A stretch of 13,882 nt of DNA from Candidatus Woesearchaeota archaeon (GTDB lineage: Archaea; Nanobdellota; Nanobdellia; Woesearchaeales; DSVV01). The notes under the pieces were generated by a model. That model did not search any database, was not told where the DNA came from, and saw only the letters and a list, made by a program, of their open reading frames with translations. The position numbers and the translations under genes were made by a program. The stretch covers positions 1 to 13,882 of the forward strand of contig JACRKI010000176.1 in the NCBI GenBank assembly GCA_016215305.1, in the 5' to 3' direction. Positions 1 through 6,412 of this stretch are shown here, piece after piece (the stretch's first letter is position 1; the number at the start of each line of letters is the position of its first letter).

Positions 1-229
1 GAACAAGATTCTGCGGATCACCAACACTATAAATTGTCTTTGCGCCTTTTTTGAGAGAACTCAGAAGACCTTTGTTTGTCAATTTGTCAATAATTTCATA
101 GACGTTGACGCGATGCACACCAGATTCTTTAGTGATATCACTGGTTGTGCCGCTGCCTAACTTGACAAGAGCAATATACACCTTTGCTTCGTTTAAGCTG
201 AATCCCAATTCCATGAGTTGGTCAAACAT
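1..229 (-). CDS. TrmB-like HTH transcriptional regulator (partial)
   Basis: The first 76 residues read on the minus strand from the ATG at 229; the gene continues beyond the window start. It opens MFDQLMELGFSLNEAKVYIALVKLG, followed by a helix-turn-helix (about residues 28-60, with TTSDITKESGVHRVNVYEII) and a wing-like GLLSSLKKGAKTIYSVGDP segment, which is the pattern of TrmB-type archaeal regulators. Family members commonly sense sugars or metabolites and repress or activate nearby genes; the sensor domain of this one is not visible. An in-frame ATG at 241 also exists, but the TATA box centred near 257 is too close to it, so 229 is preferred. It is divergent from the phosphotransferase operon, which it probably controls (inference). 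Confidence 0.8.
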   Translation of the reverse strand, partial: MFDQLMELGFSLNEAKVYIALVKLGSGTTSDITKESGVHRVNVYEIIDKLTNKGLLSSLKKGAKTIYSVGDPQNLV

Positions 230-252
230 GTAGTAATACATGTTACAGCAAG

Positions 253-263
253 TTTATAAATAT
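253..263. promoter_or_regulatory. Shared bidirectional TATA box
   Basis: TTTATAAATAT is nearly symmetric, so it reads as a TATA box on both strands. Its centre (about 257) lies 28 bp from the minus-strand ATG at 229 and 28 bp from the plus-strand ATG at 285, the archaeal TATA-to-start distance for leaderless mRNAs. It therefore both marks the promoter and helps choose the two start codons. Confidence 0.6.
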
Positions 264-284
264 TATGCGCCTGTCCATAATCAG

Positions 285-1850
285 ATGATAAAGACACATC
301 TCTCTGCAGAACTGAAACAAGCACTTCTCAAAAAGCGTTGGTATTTTCAGGGGTTTAATGGAACGCCAGGATTACTCAGCGGTCCAACAAGAGGAAATGT
401 CGAAGAAGGATGGGAAGTGCTGGGGTTTGGATATAAGATCATTATTGAATTCTACGAGGGAGACAAATGCTATTATCTGTATGATTGGCAAGATTTGGAA
501 AATGGACTAAAAATTATTCTTGAAAAAACAAAGAAAGATCCATCATATCCCGCATGGCTCGTGCAAAAAGACAAAGAACTACGAACTGTGCATGAAAAAG
601 TAGTCCAAAAAGTAGAGCAGACAAACATAGAGAAGATTTCATTTGCGGATGCACTCAAACTTTATAATGAATTCATGCGTTCGTACAGACTCGCAATTGC
701 AGTATCTTTAATTATTGAATGCTTTACCTATCCAACAGAAGAAAAGATAAGAAACAAAATTAGAGAAGAACTTGAGGCGCATGGAAAAGAAAAGAGTGTG
801 GAAAAGGTGCAAGCAATACTCGTCGGAGCAGTCAATCCATCATTTATTGGCAAGCATCAGCTCCAACTTCTTCAAATCGCTGCAGACATAAAAAAGAAAA
901 AGTTGACAGAAGTTTTCACAAAAAAAGAAATACAAGCAGTTGGAAACGAACTCCAAAAAACAGAGCAAGGAAAAGAAGTGCTCAAAAGAATAGAAGCATA
1001 CCAGCAAAAATATTTCTGGATGAATAATGCATATGCAGGAGCAAAAATACTTCCCGTGGAGCATTTTATCCACGAAATACAAGAAATCTGTAAAAAATAT
1101 AATGATCCAGAGCATGAGTGGAGAACAATAGAAGAAAATTTTGTGGCACTCCCCCAAAGAAAAAAACAAACATGCAAAGAGTACAATATAAGCGAAGAGT
1201 TAGAACAGCTCATCATGATTAATGACGCAATGGGAATAATCCATGATTTGAGAAAAGAAGTGATTACCCATGCAAATTATTTTATTGATGAATTCCTCAA
1301 GCGATTTGCAAAAGAAAAAAATATTTCACACGAATTGATGCGGTATGTTTCAGATTATGAGATTAATGAAAAAGATCTCAAAAATATCACAAAGGAAATC
1401 TTAGAAGAGAGACATAAGAAAAGCGTTTTTGTGACGTTCCATCCTGGAGAGCAATATATCTTTTCAGGAAAAGAAGCTGAAGATTTCATAAGCGAACTCA
1501 ACAAGACACAGCAGCATGAACAGGAGGAAATCCTCAAAGGCCACTGCGCATCACAGGGAAAAGTAACAGGAAGAGTCAAAGTGTGCAGAGGCATGGCAGA
1601 GGTTGCAAAATTTAAGGAAGGAGAAATTCTCGTCGCGTGCATGACGCAGCCAGAGTTTGTTCCTGCAATGAAAAAAGCGATAGCGATTGTCACAGATGAA
1701 GGCGGTTTAACGTGCCACGCGGCAATTATCAGTCGAGAATTAAAAAAACCATGCATTATCAGCACAAAAAAAGCAACACGAGTGTTGAAAGATGGGATGC
1801 TTGTAGAAGTCAATGCGACAGAATGGTATGTCAAGATTTTGAAGCAGTAA
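285..1850 (+). CDS. Split dikinase subunit 1: helical domain plus phosphohistidine swivel domain
   Basis: A 521-residue protein. The C-terminal part (about 430-521) is a PEP-utiliser mobile domain of the PEP synthase/PPDK type, with GKVTGRVKV, ILVACMTQPEFVPAM and the catalytic motif GGLTCHAA; His478 is the residue expected to be phosphorylated. The first 420 residues are mainly helical and charged and match no family I recognise. They include a YFWMNNAYAG segment (about 243-252) and an FHPGEQYIFSG segment, both echoed in the next gene. There is no ATP-grasp and no PEP/pyruvate TIM barrel. The frame is open from an ATG at 240, but that lies upstream of the TATA box, so the ATG at 285 is chosen (leaderless). 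It is first in an operon with gaps of 27, 19 and 21 bp. Predicted role: accept phosphate from the ATP-grasp subunit encoded at 3373 and pass it to an unknown substrate held by the N-terminal domain. Confidence 0.8.
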   Translation: MIKTHLSAELKQALLKKRWYFQGFNGTPGLLSGPTRGNVEEGWEVLGFGYKIIIEFYEGDKCYYLYDWQDLENGLKIILEKTKKDPSYPAWLVQKDKELRTVHEKVVQKVEQTNIEKISFADALKLYNEFMRSYRLAIAVSLIIECFTYPTEEKIRNKIREELEAHGKEKSVEKVQAILVGAVNPSFIGKHQLQLLQIAADIKKKKLTEVFTKKEIQAVGNELQKTEQGKEVLKRIEAYQQKYFWMNNAYAGAKILPVEHFIHEIQEICKKYNDPEHEWRTIEENFVALPQRKKQTCKEYNISEELEQLIMINDAMGIIHDLRKEVITHANYFIDEFLKRFAKEKNISHELMRYVSDYEINEKDLKNITKEILEERHKKSVFVTFHPGEQYIFSGKEAEDFISELNKTQQHEQEEILKGHCASQGKVTGRVKVCRGMAEVAKFKEGEILVACMTQPEFVPAMKKAIAIVTDEGGLTCHAAIISRELKKPCIISTKKATRVLKDGMLVEVNATEWYVKILKQ

Positions 1851-1877
1851 TTAAATAAGGTAGTGAGTTGAGAAATA

Positions 1878-3353
1878 ATGTCAAAAAAAGAAGCAATTGA
1901 ATCGCTAAAAAATTACCCTTTATACAATACGTACGAAAACAAGGCAAATGTTTTTGCAATGTTTTTAGCATTTGATGCAAGAACAGGAACACTGCAAAAA
2001 TCACTTGGAACAGCCTACAAACCAATTGTCACAATAGGAAGAAAAAGAAATTTCCCTATGTACATGAACCATGATGAATGCATCAGAATTGCAAATATTA
2101 TTCTAAAGAAAATAGAAGAAAGTCCTGAATGGTTTGAAAATGCAACAAGTGAAATTTACAAGCGAGCAGCAGCACTCATAAATTTTAGTAGAGATTTAAA
2201 AGAAGTAAGTTACAAAACAAAAACAGAAAGTGAGCTTCTCGGATTGTATCAGAAGTATTGCAGTTTGTTTAAAGAAATGCGAGTCTATAGTTCCATTCCC
2301 ATGATGCTCGAGCATGACACGCCAGTCCTAAGCAATCTTCTGCAGGAAAAATTAAGTCCCTTTGTCAGGAATGAGGAAATCAATGAAGTGTTCAGTATAT
2401 TGAGCAGCCCAACAAAATATTCTTATTTGCTTCAAGAGGAAATAGAGCGATTACGTATAGCAGCAAAACATGCACAAGGAAAAGACATTCAAGAAGAAAT
2501 CAAAGGACACACACAAAAATGGAATTGGAGAGAATACATCTTTGAAGGAGTTCCACTTTCAGAAGCAGATTTTTTTAAACAAATAGAATTAGATCTGCAA
2601 CAGCACAAAGATCCAACAAAAAGAATAAAGGAGATTGAAGAAAAACAAAGCAATATCAAGGAAAAGCAAAAAGAGTACATAAAAAAATATAAAATCCCAG
2701 AAGAAACACAAAATTTTGCAACAGTAGCGCAAGATATAGTCTATCTCAAATATTTTAGAAAAGGAATATTTGCAGAATCATATTATTGTGTGGAATTTCT
2801 CCTCAAAGAGATTGGAGAACAACTGAATATAAGGCTTGATGATGTTCGTGGCATGTTTGATTGGGAAGTGGAAGAAGCACTATCAAAGGGAATCACAAAA
2901 GAAAAGATTGAAGAAATAAGAAGCAGAGAAGAATTTTGCGCGTTTGTGAGCTATGAAGGAAAATGTTATCCCTTGACAGAAGAAGAAGCAGAAAAGATAG
3001 AAAAAGAGAATATCACAAAAGAAGAGATAGAACAGGAACTTAAAGGACAAGTAGCATGCAGTGGAAATGTAGAAGGATCAGTCTGCGTGGTCAATACAGT
3101 TGAAGATATGAAGAAAATGAAAGAAGGAATGATTCTTGTTTCAGTGATGACACATCCAAATTTGTTCAGTGCGATGAAGATTGCGAAAGGAATTGTCACA
3201 GATGTCGGAGGCCTCAGCTGCCATGCCGCGATTGTCGCGCGAGAACTCAATATTCCCTCCATTGTCGGAACAAAAAATGCAACGAAAATACTGAAAGATG
3301 GAATGGAGGTAGCGTTGGAAACAAGAGAAGGAACCGTTAAAATTATAAACTAA
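1878..3353 (+). CDS. Split dikinase subunit 2: helical domain plus phosphohistidine swivel domain
   Basis: A 491-residue paralogue of the preceding protein. Its C-terminal mobile domain (about 395-491) carries GNVEGSVCVV, ILVSVMTHPNLFSAM and GGLSCHAA with the predicted phospho-acceptor His449, followed by ARELNIPSIVGTKNAT. The N-terminal 390 residues are helical. They share a WxxxYIFEGVPLSEADFF stretch (about 217-233) and a YEGKCYPLTEEEAE stretch with subunit 1 but otherwise differ strongly, so the substrate-binding parts have diverged while the histidine domains stayed alike. A lysine/glutamate-rich segment around 243-272 may form a long helix or coiled coil. It starts 27 bp after the previous stop; the upstream AAGGTAGTGAG is only a weak ribosome site. 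Like its neighbour it has neither nucleotide-binding domain nor TIM barrel and presumably depends on the following gene. Confidence 0.8.
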   Translation: MSKKEAIESLKNYPLYNTYENKANVFAMFLAFDARTGTLQKSLGTAYKPIVTIGRKRNFPMYMNHDECIRIANIILKKIEESPEWFENATSEIYKRAAALINFSRDLKEVSYKTKTESELLGLYQKYCSLFKEMRVYSSIPMMLEHDTPVLSNLLQEKLSPFVRNEEINEVFSILSSPTKYSYLLQEEIERLRIAAKHAQGKDIQEEIKGHTQKWNWREYIFEGVPLSEADFFKQIELDLQQHKDPTKRIKEIEEKQSNIKEKQKEYIKKYKIPEETQNFATVAQDIVYLKYFRKGIFAESYYCVEFLLKEIGEQLNIRLDDVRGMFDWEVEEALSKGITKEKIEEIRSREEFCAFVSYEGKCYPLTEEEAEKIEKENITKEEIEQELKGQVACSGNVEGSVCVVNTVEDMKKMKEGMILVSVMTHPNLFSAMKIAKGIVTDVGGLSCHAAIVARELNIPSIVGTKNATKILKDGMEVALETREGTVKIIN

Positions 3354-3372
3354 AAAGAATGGACTTAGATAT

Positions 3373-4248
3373 ATGAAATCAAAAAAGCACATTCTCTGGT
3401 TTGAAGAGGTCAACAAAAAAGACACGCCATTAGTAGGCGGCAAAGGATCATCTCTTGGAGAAATGATCAATATCATGCCTGTCCCCAATGGATTTTGCAT
3501 CACTGTTGCAGTATACAAAGAAGTTCTCAAACAACACCAAGAAGGATTCATGAAAATATTAGAGAAAAGAGATATTGAAAATGTCGAAGAATTAGAGAGT
3601 GTCGCGAACATTATCAAATCACAAATTTTAGATGTAAACATCCCCTTAGAAATCGAAAACGCGATCAAAGTAAGCTACGAAAAACTGGGTGGCAAAGTAG
3701 CGGTGAGAAGCAGCGCAACAAGCGAAGATTTAGAAGAAGCGAGTTTTGCAGGACAACAAGATACATTCCTCAACATTGAAGGCAGTGAAGAAGTGCTCGG
3801 CGCAGTCAAAAAATGCTGGGCTTCGTTATTCAACGCGCGAGCGATTTACTATCGAGAAAAAAATAAATTTAAGCATAGCGATGCCTTTTTGAGCGTCGTT
3901 ATTCAAAAGATGGTCAACGCAGACAAAGCAGGAGTGATGTTTACGATGAATCCCATCAATAAATCACATGACGAAATGATTATTGAAGCATGTTTTGGAT
4001 TGGGAGAAAAATTAGTCAGCGGAGAAATTACCCCTGATACGTTCATCTTAAATAAAAAAGAGGAATCAGTGAAAGAGCAATTCCTCAATTTTGAAACGCA
4101 GACACTAAGCCAAAAAGAATTGAAGGAACTTATTGCAATTGGGAAAAAAATAGAGCACCATTACAAAAAGCCAATGGACATTGAGTGGGCAATAGAAAAC
4201 GGCAAAGCATTTGTCCTGCAAGCAAGACCAATTACAACATTAAAATAA
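3373..4248 (+). CDS. Stand-alone PPDK/PEP-synthase-type ATP-grasp subunit
   Basis: A 291-residue protein covering only the PEP/pyruvate-dikinase N-terminal ATP-binding domain. Visible landmarks in order: GGKGSSLGEM with Lys24, VRSSATSED (111-119), FAGQQDTFLN (125-134), AGVMFTMNP (186-194), ACFGLGEKLVSGEITPD (206-222) and DIEWAIENGKAFVLQARPIT (269-288), where Glu271 and Gln283 match the conserved ATP/metal-binding end of the domain. In PEP synthase, PPDK and rifampin phosphotransferase this domain moves the beta-phosphate of ATP onto the histidine of a swivelling domain. That histidine is absent here, because the protein stops right after the ATP-grasp fold, and is supplied by the two upstream genes. 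It starts 19 bp after the previous stop with no clear ribosome site. Annotation as a full PEP synthase (ppsA) would be wrong. Confidence 0.9.
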   Translation: MKSKKHILWFEEVNKKDTPLVGGKGSSLGEMINIMPVPNGFCITVAVYKEVLKQHQEGFMKILEKRDIENVEELESVANIIKSQILDVNIPLEIENAIKVSYEKLGGKVAVRSSATSEDLEEASFAGQQDTFLNIEGSEEVLGAVKKCWASLFNARAIYYREKNKFKHSDAFLSVVIQKMVNADKAGVMFTMNPINKSHDEMIIEACFGLGEKLVSGEITPDTFILNKKEESVKEQFLNFETQTLSQKELKELIAIGKKIEHHYKKPMDIEWAIENGKAFVLQARPITTLK

Positions 4249-4269
4249 AAGAAATAAACAAAAATAACA

Positions 4270-4887
4270 ATGATCAAACTCATCATCTTCGACATCGGCG
4301 GAATTCTTGTGGAGAATTATGACATTCCTATGTTTGACGCATTGGCAAAGGCATGCAGCAAATCAAAAAATATAATCGAAGAGGAATGCACTGAATTGAT
4401 GCAAAGATCAGAGCGAGGAGAAATCACAGAGTATGAATTCATGGAACAATTCTTGAAAAAGATGCACTGCAAAGAAGATCCAAAACTAATTCTAGAAGTA
4501 AGACGAAAAGCAACAAAAGAAATGCACGGAACAAGAGAACTCATTGAAAAAATAAAAAAGCATTACAAAGTCGCGTTCGCAACAAATAATGCAAGAGAAG
4601 AATTCGAATACAATAACAAAGTCATGCGTTTTGACAAACTGTTTGATTGGGGAATTGCCTCATGGCAAGCGCATGCAAGAAAAACAGAGCCAAAGATGTT
4701 TGAAGAGATTTTGAAGCATTTCAAAGTAAAACCAGAAGAAACAATATTTATCGATGACAGCGCAAAGAATCTTGTTGCGCCAAAAGCGTTAGGCATGCAA
4801 ACCATTCAGTTTGTTTCACTCGAGCAATTGAAAGATGAGTTGAAGAAAACCTTGAGCAAAGAAAATACACGAACTGACAAAGCCTAA
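4270..4887 (+). CDS. HAD-superfamily hydrolase (phosphatase-like)
   Basis: A 205-residue HAD-fold protein. Motif I is FDIGGILV with the nucleophile Asp8; the usual second Asp of DxD is Gly10, as in the FDxGG subgroup of type IA HAD proteins. Motif II is FATNN with Thr105; motif III has Lys138 in RKTEPKMFEEIL; motif IV is FIDDS with Asp162-Asp163. A helical cap (about 15-88) sits between motifs I and II. Replacement of the second Asp leaves the acid/base step without its usual residue, so activity may be low or use another residue. It is last in the operon, 21 bp after the ATP-grasp gene, so it might dephosphorylate the product or substrate of the split phosphotransferase (inference). Its final codons (ENTRTDKA) run into the left end of an intergenic repeat. 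Confidence 0.85.
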   Translation: MIKLIIFDIGGILVENYDIPMFDALAKACSKSKNIIEEECTELMQRSERGEITEYEFMEQFLKKMHCKEDPKLILEVRRKATKEMHGTRELIEKIKKHYKVAFATNNAREEFEYNNKVMRFDKLFDWGIASWQAHARKTEPKMFEEILKHFKVKPEETIFIDDSAKNLVAPKALGMQTIQFVSLEQLKDELKKTLSKENTRTDKA

Positions 4888-5095
4888 ACTCACACCAGCA
4901 ACGCTAAGGTATTGTAAACTCGTTAAGAGTTTACAATCTCGTGAATTTTGTTAAGAAATTCACGTTATCTTTATGTAATTATTTATTTTTTGATGAAACA
5001 TTTCTAAAATAATATAGCAATAAAAAATATTTCCAAATAATTATTGTGTTCGCTAGGCGTTGCTTGTTCGTAAGAAAAATTCTTTTGGTTCGTGT
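4867..5095 (+). repeat. Nested inverted-repeat intergenic element, copy 1
   Basis: Outer arms ACACGAAC (4867-4874) and GTTCGTGT (5088-5095) enclose inner arms GCAACGC (4898-4904) and GCGTTGC (5057-5063), with a further TAATTAT/ATAATTA pair inside. The inner left end reads GCAACGCTAAGGTA and later TCTTTATGTAATTAT; the right end reads GTGTTCGCTAGGCGTTGC. The same ends recur in copy 2 at 8484-8678 in the same orientation, while the AT-rich centre has diverged. Each copy has a T6 run on the plus strand near the left (here 4986-4991) and a T6 run on the minus strand near the right (here A6 at 5022-5027), compatible with bidirectional termination. The left arm overlaps the end of the HAD gene. This copy fills most of the 294-bp gap before tgt; the rest of the gap holds only the tgt promoter. 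Confidence 0.75.
4912..4967. repeat. 56-bp double-hairpin insert in repeat copy 1
   Basis: This segment is absent from the equivalent place in copy 2, where AAGGTA joins TCTTTATG directly. It contains two perfect hairpins: ATTGTAAACTC (4911-4921) with GAGTTTACAAT (4927-4937), and CGTGAATTT (4940-4948) with AAATTCACG (4956-4964). Both loop regions contain GTTAAG. The insert is bounded by TA on each side, which would fit a TA target duplication, though loss from copy 2 is equally possible. Confidence 0.6.
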
Positions 5096-5150
5096 AAGCG
5101 AGTCAGGCAAATCAAAAGTTAGTGGTGTGGAGATTAAAGTAAAAGTAAAG

Positions 5151-5159
5151 ATTATAAAG
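5151..5159 (+). promoter_or_regulatory. TATA box of tgt
   Basis: ATTATAAAG is centred about 27 bp before the ATG at 5182, with no ribosome site in between, so the mRNA is probably leaderless. Confidence 0.5.
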
Positions 5160-5181
5160 AGAATAGAACAAACACCAATTC

Positions 5182-6348
5182 ATGAACACCCAATTCAAAA
5201 TCATCGCAGAAGACGACAAAACAGGAGCGAGAATCACGAGATGGAAAACCAATCATGGCACAGTCGAAACACCATTCTTCATGCCAGTTGCAACAAAAAT
5301 GGCAGTCAAACATCTCACGAGCACTGATATCAAAGAAATAGGAATTCAAGCAGTCATCGCAAATTCATTAGTACTGGAACTGAGCAGAGGATCATTGTAC
5401 ATTGAAAAGCGAGGAGGCATCCACAAATTGATGAACTATGACGGCACAATATTCACAGATTCTGGCGGCTTTCAGATGATTCGGGAAAGCTTCTATGAAA
5501 AAACAACCCCAAAAGGAGTCGTGTTTAGAGATCCATTAAATCAAAAGAAATCTTTTCTTGCAACGCCAGAATGGGTGATGCATGTCCAGGGACACATTGG
5601 CAGCGATGTTGCGATGATTCTCGACGATCACAATGCGCACACGCACACCAAAGAAAAGCATGCAGAAGCAGTGCTGCAAACCTATGAATGGGGAAAACAA
5701 TGTGTTCATGCAAAGATAAATCCAAAGCAACTTTTGTTTGGGATCATTCAAGGAGGAAGTTATTTAGACTTAAGAAAAAAGAGTGCAAAGCTTATGGAAT
5801 CATTGCAATTTGATGGGATGGCGTTAGGAGGATTAGCGACTGGAGAGCCAATTCCAGTGATGAAAAAGGTTGTCAGCACAGTCACAAAAATAATCAAGAA
5901 AGAACAACCAAGATATCTGATGGGACTTGGAAGTCCAATCGAAATGATAAACACCATTGGCATGGGAATTGACTGCTTCGATTCCACCTACCCAACACAA
6001 AATGCAAGACACAACACATTATTCACAATGCAAGGTAAAATAGATATTGCAAAAGGAAGATATATTCATGACGATAATCCAATCGAAGAAGACTGCGATT
6101 GTTACACCTGCAAAAATTATACAAAAGCGTATGTTTGTCATTTGGCAAAGAGCGAAGAACCAATCGCGATGCGATTAAAGACCTATCACAACATTTTCTT
6201 TATGAAGCGATTGATGAATGAGGCAAAGCTTGCGATTAAAGAAAACAGATATCAGAAGTTTGAGAAAGAATTCGCAAGAAGTTTTGGGAAAAAGAAAGAG
6301 CAACCTCAGAAGGAAGGAAAGAAGCAGAAGAATGTGAGTTTGGTATAA
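5182..6348 (+). CDS. tgt: Bacterial/eukaryotic-type (queuosine) tRNA-guanine transglycosylase
   Basis: A 388-residue enzyme expected to exchange guanine-34 in GUN anticodons for a 7-deazaguanine (preQ1 or queuine). Landmarks: FTDSGGFQM with Asp93, LDD (147-149), GIIQGG with Gln190, ALGGLATGEP (214-223), PRYLMGLG, and FDSTYPTQNARHN with predicted nucleophile Asp267. The zinc site is Cys305, Cys307, Cys310 and His336, with the same spacing as in Zymomonas TGT. The protein has no PUA-type C-terminal region and has the bacterial length, so it is not the archaeosine (position 15) enzyme usual in archaea. Positions equivalent to Zymomonas Cys158 and Val233 are His150 and Thr220, so the accepted base cannot be predicted. 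The tail beyond 369 is lysine-rich. No queuosine biosynthesis gene is visible nearby, hinting at salvage. Probably acquired by horizontal transfer (inference). Confidence 0.92.
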   Translation: MNTQFKIIAEDDKTGARITRWKTNHGTVETPFFMPVATKMAVKHLTSTDIKEIGIQAVIANSLVLELSRGSLYIEKRGGIHKLMNYDGTIFTDSGGFQMIRESFYEKTTPKGVVFRDPLNQKKSFLATPEWVMHVQGHIGSDVAMILDDHNAHTHTKEKHAEAVLQTYEWGKQCVHAKINPKQLLFGIIQGGSYLDLRKKSAKLMESLQFDGMALGGLATGEPIPVMKKVVSTVTKIIKKEQPRYLMGLGSPIEMINTIGMGIDCFDSTYPTQNARHNTLFTMQGKIDIAKGRYIHDDNPIEEDCDCYTCKNYTKAYVCHLAKSEEPIAMRLKTYHNIFFMKRLMNEAKLAIKENRYQKFEKEFARSFGKKKEQPQKEGKKQKNVSLV

Positions 6349-6350
6349 TC

Positions 6351-6404
6351 CTTACCCCTACATTTACGAAAAAAACACAAGATTTATATAAATGTAGGGG
6401 TAAG
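6351..6404 (+). promoter_or_regulatory. 16-bp perfect inverted repeat at the fic promoter (candidate operator)
   Basis: CTTACCCCTACATTTA (6351-6366) is matched exactly by its complement TAAATGTAGGGGTAAG (6389-6404), with a 22-bp spacer. The right arm overlaps the end of the TATA box, and the left arm begins two bases after the tgt stop codon. A dimeric regulator bound here would block TATA access; the HTH_10 protein encoded downstream in the same operon is the obvious candidate. A role as a hairpin terminator for tgt is also possible, but no T run follows. Confidence 0.65.
6383..6393 (+). promoter_or_regulatory. TATA box of the first fic operon
   Basis: TTTATATAAAT is centred about 25 bp before the ATG at 6413, predicting a leaderless transcript. 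Confidence 0.65.
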
Positions 6405-6412
6405 CTTATGAT

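Noticed and set aside
840..1834. Long minus-strand frames within the dikinase subunit genes
   Set aside because: They lie opposite well-supported coding sequence, are rich in Phe, Ser and Cys as expected for the antisense of Lys/Glu-rich genes, and have no promoter or ribosome site.
285..4248. Three fragments of one broken ppsA (PEP synthase) gene
   Set aside because: The order is wrong for a simple split, there are two histidine domains, each gene is an intact frame with its own N-terminus, and the TIM barrel is missing altogether.
4911..4964. CRISPR-like repeat unit from the two hairpins sharing GTTAAG
   Set aside because: There are only two hairpins with different stems, no spacer periodicity and no cas genes.
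4898..5063. Possible integron attC site because of the AAC...GTT inverted ends
   Set aside because: The ends do not fit the RYYYAAC and GTTRRRY core pattern, and no integrase or cassette array is present.
5046..5327. A 93-codon plus-strand frame overlapping the start of tgt
   Set aside because: It begins inside the repeat element, runs 146 bases into tgt in another frame, and its product is Arg/His/Asn-rich with no domain features. It is a shadow frame.
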